From Lathyrus oleraceus (Eukaryota > Streptophyta > Magnoliopsida > Fabales > Fabaceae), in the NCBI RefSeq assembly GCF_024323335.1, contig NC_066585.1:344477846-344541845 (forward strand): 64,000 bases of DNA. Direction: 5' to 3'. Under the pieces are notes generated by a model, which saw only the letters and a program-made list of their open reading frames with translations, had not been told where the DNA came from and made no database searches. Below are positions 11,214 through 21,960 of this stretch, piece after piece. Every line of letters begins with the position of its first letter. Positions within the stretch are counted from its first letter, which is position 1. A program made the translations under genes and the position numbers.

Positions 11214-12705
11214 CCTAAATCCATTGCTTTTTGCACACTTGAATTCACTTCCCAAATTTGGTCATTGATGATGCATGGGTGAATGGGCGCACATAGGCCC
11301 ATAAAATCATTTCCATAAGTCCACAAATGAGTGTGAGATAGTCTAAATGTAGCTTGGATTGCAAGGCAAGTGTACATTGTGATTTGAAGTTTGATCCTTG
11401 CCAAGTGATGACACCATCTTCATGTCATGCGCAGCCTATGCATTCCTTGTCCAAAATGAATGAATTTAAGCTCTTTGGAAAGGTGAGATCAAGATGAATA
11501 CCTTCCATGTTCAACACTTTTCCATTTGGAGTTTGTAACTGGAAGAAACTTGAGGTGGAAGTTTGGAAATTTTTGAGATATCAAAATGTTTCTAAGTGTC
11601 AAGCAATATGTCTCAATATTCCACCTTACTTAACTTTTTATATGAGCTTCAAATGAGAAAAGTATCTTTATCAAAGTTGTATCTCTCTAAAAGACCTTCA
11701 AAATGGTCACCAATTTCATGTCATTTGGATTTGAAATGATAAAGTTATGCATTTTTGAAGTTTGGAAAAATCACTTGATCAATGGTATAGGTCAAAAGTG
11801 ACCTATAATGTAACCTCATATCACATGCTCACTTGATCAAACTTGAAGTAGACACATTAAACTTGATTGTGCAACTTGGAAATCTTTCATCTCATAAAAA
11901 TTGAGCAAGTTATGGCCTTAAGGAGTTGACTTTCAAATTAGGGTTTAGACAAAATGACCTATAATATTTCAACATAGAAAATGATTTTCCAAGCAAAACT
12001 AGCTCTAGGTATCAACATGAAAGATGTTTGTAATATTATTTAGAGTAAGTTTTCTCTTGGAATCATATTCGTATAGTGAAAATTGTAGGAGATAGGGTTT
12101 AGGGAGACCCAGTTTTGATTAGATGAATCCATCTGGCCAACCACTATCAACCAACTTGCTAACGACCAATTCTCTTGACTTTCTTGGCTCATGGTGGATC
12201 ATATATGAATAATATGATGAATTTTTAAGTGTCCCTTGAGAAATTTGAATAATTGGTGAGATAGCTTGTTGGATAAGTTACTCAAGATACCTAGTTAAAC
12301 TAGGGTTTCCAAGGCAAATCACCCTCAAACTCTTGAAGAAAATTTGATCAATATAACATGTAGAGAATATTGGGACTCATATATGATGCCCATAACCATT
12401 CTTGGATCAGTTCTTGGTTATGCTCTTTGTTCATGAGGGTCTCAAACCCTAGATGTGTACTTGATGAATCAATGGGATCATGTCCTTCCTACAAAAACGT
12501 TAGGCAAGTACAAAGATATATTTTTGATATTTTGGTTAGTAAAATGATAAAATGCAAGTATGATACAATCACAAAGTGCTTGGTGATCTCTCCCAAAACA
12601 AACCCAATGAAAGAGGGGTAAGGAGGATGCCAAGGTATGATCCCAATGCATATGCTTATGATGATATTACATGAGGAATCTTAGGGTCAAAATTGGGGTC
12701 TTACA

Positions 12706-12718
12706 GCTGCCCCTATTT
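12706..12718 (-). other. Polypurine tract of element B
   Basis: The minus strand reads AAATAGGGGCAGC directly before the LTR TG, the same as in A. Confidence 0.75.
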
Positions 12719-15430
12719 AAGGACATTCTAACTGAGGAGGCGAAGGTTAAAATCTTCATGTCGACTCAGTATAGTGGGCTTAAATAACAACATAGAGAAA
12801 AAAAATTTGGTCTTAAGAGAGCTCATGATGCATATGATATGAATGTAAAAGTTAATGCTCTGTGGGGAAACATTGCCACAAAGGAAAAGAAATCAGAGAG
12901 ACCGAAAATTCGCGGGAGTATAATGCATTCCATAAGGAAAACTCACTGGGGAGACAAAGACTCTGGGGGGAAAAGGAGTTATGCATAGGCCAGGCTACGA
13001 CTTAAAACTACTAGGGGACTCGAGGAATTCCATTCAAACATGGAAAGGACTCAGCTGGGGAAACAACAACATCCGCAGGGGATACGACTAAGTCAGGATG
13101 AAACTGAAATACTTGAATCATGCAGGAAAAGAGATTTCACTAAGGAAAAACGCACACTCAACTCAACTGGGGAAGCAATAAACCTCAACACAGGAGGAGC
13201 AGAAATCTATTATCTACTACCTGTTACTAGGTAAGGAGATAATAAAGATCTGACAGAGAGAACATCCGTCATCGGTTAGGATGAACCTATCAAGGATGAC
13301 TCACTGAGGATTCCAGTAGAGGGAATTCATTACCGGTTACTGGGTAAGAATAACCTTGCTGGGAAAAAATGTAGAAAAGATAGGATTTACAATTACCAGT
13401 TACTGGGCAGATGACCAAGGGTGAGAGTATCTGTCATCGGTTAGGATGAACATATCAAGGATAAACTCAACAGGGAAGAAAATCCATCATCGGTTAAGAT
13501 GAACATACCATGGATAGACTTTCCTGGAAATGCCAAGGAGGATACCCATCATCGTTTAGGATGAACATATCAAGGATATACCAACTGAACAAAAAGGGTA
13601 GGAATTACATCTATCGAAAGGTGGATAGAAAACCGTCGGAGAGAAAATCCATCACCGGTTAGGATGAACATATCAAGGATAGACTCTGCAAGGGGACAAA
13701 GTAGGATTTACAACTACCGGTTACTGGGTAGAAAACCACAAAGAGAAGAAAACCCGTTATCGGTGAAAATGAACATATAAAGGATTAACTCTCTGAGGAA
13801 CAAAATAGGGATTACAACTACCTTTTTACAAGGGTAGAATACCACAAGAATGAGAATATTTGTCACTGGTTAAAGTGAACATATCAAGGAGAGACTCAGG
13901 CAGGGGAAAGAAAGATATCTGTCACCGGTTAGGATGAACATATCAAGGATATACTTCCTGGGGAATAGATCCACTGGGGACTCTACTGAGGAGAAAAATA
14001 AGGGTACTTTTTCCGGGTATTGGGCAAGAAGTAACAAACTGCAGACTAAGAAGAATATTACCAGGTATTGGGTAATAGACTCTTAGGGGACCAAAGTATC
14101 TATCTAGGTAAGAGCTAGAAAGAAAACCGTCAATCAAGACTCAACCCAATGAGGACATAACTCAAGGGGAGTAATTCCAACCAGAAAATCCACTGGAGAG
14201 GAAACTGAAGTAACAACCATCCACGAGGAAACAAACTCAGTGGGGAAACGGAGAAAGGTTAAAGTCTTTCTGCTTAAGGGGCTGACACTCTACAATTGAA
14301 GGAGGACAGACACCAGATTTGGTATGGGGATAAAATACCTCCATAGCAGAGAATAAGAATCTCAAACCAATCAAATATGAGGATGCAGGATATGCAAATT
14401 ATGAAATTATATGAATGTATATGTATATGTATATATGATGATTATGCTGACAAAATGATCACAAAGGATACAAAGGAGTCGCAAAGAATTTGAACCACCG
14501 GTACAATCCTCGGTCAATCCACAAAACATGGAGACAACTGCTGGAGAACAGAGAGATCAACACCCCAAAGGCTCAACCCTAGCCGGGGAAGGAGGAGATC
14601 TGCTGAGGACAGAACATCAAATATGTGGGGAATTTTAGGTTAACACCACAAAAATGGGAGACAACCCTACGGAGAAAAATCATAACAAAAGTTGCTCAGA
14701 AACCAGGAGGAAACTCTGAATGGGAGCAAGTTGAACGGAGATTGGTAGGGAAACCAAAGTGATCTACTAGGGAAGATCAACCACCTCTGAAGATCAACCT
14801 TGCCGAGGAAATACGAACTTCGCTGGGGAAGGCAGAAACTCTATCGGAGAAAACAACACGCCGCAGGGTATCTGAAATAACCAAATCAGCTGGGGACGAG
14901 GAAAGGGATTCCATTGAGAGTCAAACACTCCACCGAGGAACTGGATCAACACCGACATCTAGGGACACCCGAAGGGTTAATTGCTTGGGGAACCTCTGAT
15001 GTTTCGCACTTAAGGACTTGCTATGCTGTTGATATTCCTTTTACTTGTTTTGGAAAAATTCTTGCTTTTAAAAACTTGATTTTGATTTAAAAATTTAATT
15101 TCAAAATGATCATAATAAAATTTAAAACTATTGGATGAAGTAAATAAGAGTAGAAACAATTGGATAAAAGCTCAACTTTATTTAATGAGAAGGTAGTCTG
15201 TAAATGACAAGACTCCATGGATTTTTACAAAGTTGAAAATGGTAATTTACATGGAAAAAGGGTTACATTGAATACAAATGATCCTTAATCCTTCTACCAA
15301 CTCTTGATATCCACTATACTCTTGACCGCTGTTGGGGGTGAACTGATGTCAACCCTTGTGCTCAAACAAGTCATCAAAATCACTGAAGATCAGCAGAATG
15401 CAGTTACTTGCCAGAATCCCTAATTTTTGC
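12719..15430 (-). other. 3' UTR of element B
   Basis: About 2.7 kb of non-coding, repeat-rich sequence, colinear with the 3' UTR of A (same start, same array, same CTGCTTAAGGGG stretch near 14270). Besides the minisatellite at 13200-14080 I see only degenerate repeats such as GGGGA-rich words. Confidence 0.75.
13200..14080. repeat. Degenerate minisatellite in 3' UTR of B
   Basis: Units share the GGTTAGGATGAACATATCAA and ACCGGTTACTGGGTA cores with A's array but differ in number and spacing. The cores recur about every 70-110 bases. Confidence 0.75.
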
Positions 15431-15578
15431 ATAAGTTGCCCCAAGGTGGGGTACTCAACTTATCGAGAAATTATTTCTGTTTTATGTCTCTAATTTTTTC
15501 CTGGATCGCCCTTTCGGGTTTTCAATCCACCGAGACGCTCATTTTTTCCTAAGCCGCCCTTTCGGGTTTTCAACTTAG
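15431..15578 (-). other. Post-pol hairpin array of element B (3 hairpins)
   Basis: Nearest pol: 15549-15578, CTAAG/CTTAG outer stem around CCC-GAAA-GGG. Middle: 15502-15529, TGGA/TCCA around CCC-GAAA-GGG. Distal: 15431-15463, ATAAGTTG/CAACTTAT outer stem around CCCC-GGGG. In minus-strand RNA the loops of the first two are GAAA (GNRA type). The distal hairpin is followed by GCAAAAATTAGGG and the other two by related A-rich sequence. The first hairpin overlaps the present stop codon at 15575-15577 because B lost its normal stop. Confidence 0.8.
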
Positions 15579-16276
15579 CGAACTGTTCTTTTTCTTTTTT
15601 TGGCGAAGTATTTCTTGACTGCATATGCGTTCACAGCATGAGTGAACTCTTCACCATCCATAGTTGTAAGAATCAATGTGCCGCCTGAAAAGGCTCTCTT
15701 AAAAACATATGTGTCTTCATAATTAGGAGTCCATTTTCCACTGGAATCTGGCTTAAACGTAAAAATCTTCTTGAGCACAAGGTCACCTTCTCTGAATACA
15801 CGAGGTATGACCTTCTTATCAAAAGCTTTCTTCATCCTTTGCTGATACAACTGACCATGGCATATGGCAGTCAATCTCTTCTCTTCAATGAAATTCAACT
15901 GATCAAACCTGGTCTGACACCATTCAACTTCAGTCAACTTGGCTTCCATGAGCACACACAATGAAGGAATCTCAACCTCTACGGGGAGCACTACTTCCAC
16001 ACCATAAATAAGAGAGGAAGGGGGTTCACCTGTTGAAGTGCAGATGGATGTACGATACCCATGCAAAGCAAAAGGGAGCATCTCATGCCAATCCTTATAC
16101 GTGACAACCATCTTCTGGATAATCTTCTTAATGTTCTTATTCGCAGCTTCAATAGCCCCATTCATGTTGGGTCTGTAGGGAGAAGAATTATGATGTACAA
16201 TCTTGAAGTCTTTAGAAAGATCTTCCACCATATTGTTATTCAAGTTTGATCTGTTATCAGTAATAATCGTACTTGG
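15575..16276 (-). pseudogene. Integrase core and C-terminus of element B (downstream of solo LTR C)
   Basis: It begins in STIITDNRSNL (second catalytic Asp; Gly to Arg beside it), then NGAIEAANK (catalytic Glu) and the usual C-terminal region to VKKYFA. Where E stops after KRYFA, the TAA is AAA here, so translation runs eight residues further (KKRKRTVR) to TAA at 15575-15577, inside the first post-pol hairpin. The reading frame is otherwise open, but it is split from the rest of integrase by element C. The frame also continues a few codons into C (to 16297), which is chance. Confidence 0.88.
16272..16276. repeat. Target-site duplication of C, left copy (CTTGG)
   Basis: Identical to 20871-20875. 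Removing C and one copy restores RYGVPSTIITDN in B's integrase. Confidence 0.9.
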
Positions 16277-16437
16277 TGTCGCATACGCGAAAAACAACCG
16301 GCGGGAAAAGACACAGAGCTGCCACCGTGCGTTATTTATCCCAAATGAGGGAAAGGAAACGCTAGAAGTAAACTTGGAAAAGAGAAAAGAATGGTCTCAC
16401 GACCAGAGATTGCTAGGTACGGGAGTCAGTTACGCAA

Positions 16438-16457
16438 GGGGAAGGTATTAACACCCC
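16438..16457 (-). promoter_or_regulatory. Conserved LTR box in C
   Basis: The minus strand reads GGGGTGTTAATACCTTCCCC, the C version of the box shared by all LTR families here. Confidence 0.55.
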
Positions 16458-16799
16458 TCACGTTCGTCGTACTCGACGGGATCCACGCTCAAAAGAAAAG
16501 AATAAGGTTGCTAATAAACTCCTCAAAGACTGCACAAACTGGAATGAAACACAGGAGAAAGAAGACGGAGGAAGGGGACTCGGCAGGATGTCGCATCCTG
16601 GGCCTACGTAGTTTGTCAGAAACAAACATCATAGTTGACGTAGTTCGATGAAATGGGAAACGTGCTCGCTAGGATATCGCATCCTATGCATACGTATCTT
16701 CTCTAACCAGAGAAAGAATCAGAACGCTCGTAGCTCGGCTAACGCACGCCGAAACAAAACACCAAAAAAAGACGTTGAGATGTCAACAGAAACGCACAA

Positions 16800-16965
16800 C
16801 AGGAAACGGAATGCCAATAAATGGACTTACATCCAACTCCTAACAATGAAACGTAAACAGGAAACAGACTGCCAGTAAATGGACTTATGTCCGACTCCAA
16901 ACACACAAACAGGAAACGGAATGCCAATAAATGGGCTTACATCCAACTCCACGAAACAAGCAGGA
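16800..16965. repeat. LTR-internal tandem repeat in C
   Basis: Three units spaced 54-58 bases (starting near 16802, 16860 and 16914) contain GGAAACGGAATGCCAATAAA followed by GGACTTACATCCAACTCC or close variants. E's LTR has a related array at 49670-50290. Confidence 0.75.
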
Positions 16966-18886
16966 AACACAAAGGTGAAGAAAGAAAAGGGGTGAACACG
17001 CACACAACATGACAAAAAAGAGAAAAGGGCGCCCGGAGAGATCTCGCTCGATCTCCTGCCTACGTACCTCATCTGGTATGAGGATCAGGTCGACGTAGTT
17101 CCCCTTAACAGGGGAGAAACTTTCTCCTAACCAGAGACTAGGGAGATAACAAGCTAATAGGGAGACTACGACTCAAACCTAAAAGTTGTCATGCAAACGA
17201 TCCCTAAGTTGAGGTCTCTAATCAGAACCTAACTCGCACAGGAAGCAAGTCAATCACACAGCAAGTAAACATCAATCACAGGTGAACAAGTATCACACTC
17301 TATATGCAAACAAGCGGCTCATATAAGGCTGGGCTTTAGTCAAGGGGTCATATCAACCTCGACAAACAAGCACCCACTAGAAGGGTATCTGAGGGCTCTT
17401 AACCACTAACATTGACTGTCAGGGTGAGCAGATGAAAGGTAATGAGGATAAGACCTCATAGCTCTTAACTCGAGCTTGGGTGAGCTTGAATCAATGAAGA
17501 CGTGGAGATCCAGAATGAGGGACCCTACTCCACTTGACTGACACTATATACAAGGATCTTGGGTTATGTTCAAGAGCATCAGCATGTAGTGCGAGCATAA
17601 TGAACGACTCAACGATTAACAGGGGATTGATTGCTAATCCCTTCTATCTGTCAATTACCTCTTCCCTTAGGAGGACTTAACAAGTATCCATGCCTCAACA
17701 AGGAGGTCTTTAGCACAAAAGTAAACAATCACAATCATTGCCTCTTAAGGAGGACTTCAGCCAAATGCCTGCCAAAAGAAACGACAGGGCTTCCAGACTA
17801 CATGGAGTTAGAGTGGTTACCTAGGTGGTATGTCAACCACAACCAAAGCAAAGCTCAAGCAAGAGCTAAAAACGACTAATGTACTTGTACAAAAGTCAAA
17901 CAAGTCAATATCATATTCAGAAAACCAAACAGACAATCAACGGTGGTGCCTATTCATCATCTACACAAGGCAAGTCAAAGTGTAAGCAACTCAAGTGAGT
18001 TCATCACCAATGGACCTACAACACAACAAAGGTTAGTGGACAAGGTAATTTGCATCTCAAGTAAGAAGATCACATCAACCATTAGAGCTAGATGCTTGAA
18101 CCTGAAATACAAAGCTCAATTGGTGAGTACAAACCACTAGTACCAAGACTAGGGTCAAAGTCAAAGCAAATAGTCAAAACAGCAGCCAATATTCCACATG
18201 AAGCACATTCAAGCATGTAAGAAAAAGTCCTAAAAAGGATTAAACTCAAATCATAAGGAAAAGTCCTCACATGAGCAAGATAAGGCAAAGGCACACAAGA
18301 TGATCACATTTGGACATCAAACATAGAAAATCCATATTAAAACAGAAAAGCATCCAATGATCATGAATTTTTTTTTGTGATATCAACATGTTAAACACAA
18401 GCATCATGCAAAAAATTGGAATCAGAAAAGCTCAATTGACATGTATATGAAAATGAACAAGAGCAACATCAAAATGTGTGACACACATTGTCACACCATA
18501 CATCCATGTATCCAAAACAGAGATGGAATATGCTAAAAATGCCAAACAAAAGCTTAAAAATCATGTAACATGTTATGAATGAGCATGTCAAATTTCAAGG
18601 CAATTGGATCAAGTATGAGAATTTCACAAATCAATTGGCACCACATGTCACATTTTACACCATGTTCAATCAAGCAAGCATATTCGAAATTCCAGCAATA
18701 TAAAAATCAGGAAATAAATGCTCAAAAAAACTAGACGTTCAAGTGAACATGTGACAAAAAATTTAGATTAATTTGGATTTGTTAGCTATTTTTAGTGATT
18801 TTGGAAAGTTGATGAAAATAAATGGAAATCAAATGAGAATCATGTAAAATGAAATGAAATGAAATGAAGAACAACATAATGCCATC

Positions 18887-19195
18887 AGCAAGATTCGAAC
18901 CAAGGCCATGCAAGTCAACAACGCGCTCAACATAAAATTCAGTTGGAAAATTCAAGAATATACAAGCAGGGATCGAACTGGAGACTGTGAGGTCATAGGC
19001 GTGCTCAGCCAAAAACAATTGGAATAAAAGAAACATGCAAATGCCAGGTTCGAACTGGTGAGCCTAAGGTCGCAAGCGCGTTTCCACCAAAACGCATCGT
19101 TTGGATCAAGTGAAATAACAAGTGGAAAATAAAAAAGCATTCGCAGGGAATCAAACTGGAGACTGGAAGGTTGCAAGCGCTTCCTATTCAAAACC
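18887..19195 (-). repeat. Four tRNA-like segments in tandem in C
   Basis: The minus strand has four GTTCGA-type box B motifs near 18892, 18971, 19049 and 19149 (GGTTCGAAT, AGTTCGATC, AGTTCGAAC, AGTTTGATT). Upstream of the first three lie G-rich stretches that could be box A relics, the best being TGGCTGAGCACGC near 19010. Spacing is about 80-100 bases. No intact tRNA fold is claimed. Confidence 0.55.
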
Positions 19196-19210
19196 CTAGC
19201 GCCTGAACCA

Positions 19211-19260
19211 GATGACCGGAACAGTACCTCCGGTCATCTTCTCCGGCCAATTCACGGCGA
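19211..19260 (-). repeat. CCGG double-hairpin module in C
   Basis: GATGACCGGA (19211-19220) pairs perfectly with TCCGGTCATC (19229-19238). TCTTCTCCGG follows, as in the module of A and B, then a weaker second stem. Confidence 0.65.
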
Positions 19261-19877
19261 GCCTCACATAAAATTTTCCAGAATCGTGCATGGCATACAT
19301 CAATGGAATCGTATCATCACGTACAACACGAATCTAACATTTATACATCCTAATTCTCCATGAACAAAGCAAATCGAAGGAAAACATTATGATCAACAAA
19401 ACTTCAACTCAACATATCTCATGCAATTCTTAACCAAATTCAAAGATCTTTATATCAGAATCATCAGTGACAAAAACTCTACATGTTCATGGCAATAGAA
19501 TGAAGAATTATGAGTTTCCAATTCCAACCTTTTTTGAGAGCAGTGAATGGAAACAGTGGATTCAAGAGCTCAAATCTTCCAGATCTCCTCTATCAACCTT
19601 GTGGTGAAGCTTTATGCACGAAATATAACTTGAAAAAGCTTGGATCTTGATAAATTTGTAGCTTCCATGTTCATCTTCATGTACTTGTGCAACCTTCACC
19701 AAAACCTTACAATCCAACGCTTGATTCTTCATCAATCATCCATGCTGAACATGACTATGCAATAATATTGATGACTTATGTGGAGAAAATTCAAGTTTCA
19801 ATTGAGAGAGTTTTTGGAGGGAAATGAGAATTTTGGATCTAGAATCTGTAAAACTGAGCAATTCTGTTACAATTAAG

Positions 19878-19885
19878 CTTTTATA
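19878..19885 (-). promoter_or_regulatory. TATA box of C
   Basis: TATAAAAG on the minus strand, about 1 kb from the upstream LTR end; a likely Pol II core promoter. Confidence 0.5.
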
Positions 19886-20870
19886 CCATATGTTAATCAA
19901 GTTGTAATGATAATTAGGCATTGGCTAATGAAAGATTAACAAAATATGGAGTGTGATGCAAAATTGGTAAGTGCACCTTATGCATGGAAAAATGGACGTG
20001 AACAGTGCCATGTGAGTGTGTAAAATCATTGAAAATCAGTTCATGAACACAATTGGATTGGAATTAAGCATGTATGATGCACCAAATTTGAATTAGGCAA
20101 TTTCCCTCCAAAATGTTCATGCATGGCCAAATGATCATGTGATATTATTTCATGCAATGCAATGATGGATTTGGAAAATATTGGTCAGAAGAAGCATTTT
20201 GCAAAAAGAGTGACTCAAATTGGAGTTTTGGATCAAAAGTAATGGCATGTTGAACCTCCATGTACACTTTGCAATCATTGGACCATAACTTCTCAACCAT
20301 TCATCAGATGCTCATGATCTTGGACTTTTTGAAAAGAGGAGAGAAAGATATTCAACTTTCATGTTGACCAAAATTTAATTTGAAGCTTATTTGATGTTGG
20401 AAAGTCAAGGTGAATATGGTCCAAAACTTGCCATTTTTGGAAACTTGAAATTACAAGTCACTTTCCATTTTTGGAAACTTTTGATCTGACTTCAAAATCC
20501 TCAAGGTAGATGTTTGACATGATGAATAGGCCTCTTATGAACATGAATGAAGTGTCTCAAACCATTTCTCCACCTCAAAGCCCTTAGTTGACTTTCAGTT
20601 GACTTTTATGGGCCTCAGATGACCTGGTAATGCACTAATGAATTTGGGCCTCTACCACTTGGTAAAGTTGCTTCAAAATGAACCTTGGCTCATATAAGCT
20701 CTCTAGAATAATCATGTGGCCTTCATCTCAAGGAAAAACTTGCTCTTTTCCACTGATGAATTTCTTGATGCCAGTTCTTATTGATATGATGTAATGCACT
20801 ATGGAATGATAAATGACCTAAAAAAATGAAATGAATGCATGAATGGTGAGGGCAAATTTGAGGTGCTACA

Positions 20871-20875
20871 CTTGG
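20871..20875. repeat. Target-site duplication of C, right copy (CTTGG)
   Basis: Exact match to 16272-16276, directly after the terminal CA of C. Confidence 0.9.
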
Positions 20876-21960
20876 CACACCATAACGGCATATGATCTGA
20901 TTCTTAATAAACCTTACAACAACTTGCTTGGTCACATTTGCATACGATGCCGCTTCAACCCATTTTGTGAAGTAGTCAACTGCCACTAAAATGAAACGAT
21001 GTCCATTCGAAGCTTTGGGCTCAATCATCCCAATCATATCAGTTCCCCACATGGAGAAGGGACATGGGGAAGAGATAACATATAATAGTGTCAGAGAAAC
21101 ATGAATCTTATCAGCATAAATTTGACACTTGTGGCACTTCTTCACAAATTTGCAACAGTCAGATTCCATTGTCAGCCAATAGTAATCTGCTTGCAACATC
21201 TTCTTCGCCATTGCATGTCCATTGGAATGAGTACCAAAGAAACCTTCATGCACTTCGGTCATCAACATGTCTGCTTCGTGTCTATCCACGCATCTGAGCA
21301 AAACAATGTCGATGTTTCTCTTGTATAGTACATCACCATTCAAGTAGCAATTGCCGGTTAATCTTCTCAAAGTCTTCTTATCTTTCAAAGATGCCCTAGG
21401 TGGGTAAATATGACTTTGGAGGAAACATTTGATGTCGTAATACCACGGCTTCTCTTCTTTGATCTCTTCAACAACAAACACATGATTTGGCCTATCAAGA
21501 CGCATCACCGATAAATTGGGAACTTCATTCCAATACTTTACTACAATCATTGACGCTGACGTTGCAAGAGCATCTGCCATCCGGTTTTCATCTCGAGGGA
21601 TATGATAAAACTCAACCTTTGTAAAGAAAGTTAAAATCCTTCTCGCATAATCTCTATATGGTACTAAACCACATTGATTTGTCTCCCATTCACCTTTGAT
21701 TTGATTCACAACCAAAGCGGAATCTCCAAAGATATCTAAATACTTGATTCTGAGATTCATGGCTTCTTCAAGCCCCATAATGCAAGCTTCATATTCTGCC
21801 ATATTGTTTGTACACTTGAAGGTCAATCTAGTTGTAAATGGTAGATGCATGCCTTGAGAAGTAATAATCACTGCCCCAATTCCATTTCCATATTGATAAC
21901 AGCTCCATCAAATACCATGCCCCAACGGGAAACAGGTTATGGCCCTTCTTCAAGCAATGG
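20876..21960 (-). pseudogene. Archaeal-type RNase H and integrase N-terminus of element B
   Basis: Going downstream: archaeal-type RNase H (NNMAEYEACIMG, FGDSALVV, ENRMADALA), linker (EEKPWYYDIKCFLQ), integrase HHCC domain (EVHEGFFGTH and KKCHKC), first catalytic Asp in MWGTDMIG, then SNGHRFILVAVDYFTKW, ending in RYGVP at the C insertion. A single-base loss in the Val-Asn-Gln codons near 21895-21900 shifts the frame just before INMEMELG, where other elements read NQYGNGIG. So the RNase H start and the rest are in different frames. Confidence 0.87.

Larger units (their letters stand above)
8014..12705 (-). mobile_element. 3' LTR of element B (4,692 bases)
   Basis: It runs from TG at 8014 to CA at 12705 and is followed by the polypurine tract. 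Its first 2.5 kb match B's truncated 5' LTR (46190-48632). Its right part matches the LTR of A. It contains the conserved CTAAYACCTTCCC box, a covarying hairpin, a CCGG module and a TATA box, all read on the minus strand. No coding sequence. Confidence 0.92.
16277..20870 (-). mobile_element. Element C: solo LTR of a different Ogre-like family (4,594 bases)
   Basis: TG at 16277 and CA at 20870, flanked by exact CTTGG repeats, with no internal coding region, primer site or polypurine tract inside: a solo LTR. On the minus strand it begins TGTAGCACCTCAAATTTGCC. Orientation is set by the GCCACC-type motif and the conserved LTR box near the low-coordinate end, as in B and E. It shares short segments with E's LTR (repeats with ATGCCA and GACTTA words, and CCAGACTACATG). 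Solo LTRs arise by recombination between the two LTRs of a full element. Confidence 0.9.

Noticed and set aside
1..12705. A and B as a tandem duplication of one locus because their LTRs are alike
   Set aside because: B starts exactly at an LTR TG inside A's RT gene; this is nested insertion by the same family.
13200..14080. Regular repeats that could be taken for a CRISPR-like array
   Set aside because: Units are degenerate, there are no uniform spacers or cas genes, and the sequence is a plant retrotransposon 3' UTR.
16277..20870. Element C as a non-autonomous (TRIM/LARD-like) element rather than a solo LTR
   Set aside because: No internal primer site, polypurine tract or second LTR; TG...CA ends with one exact 5-base duplication fit a solo LTR.
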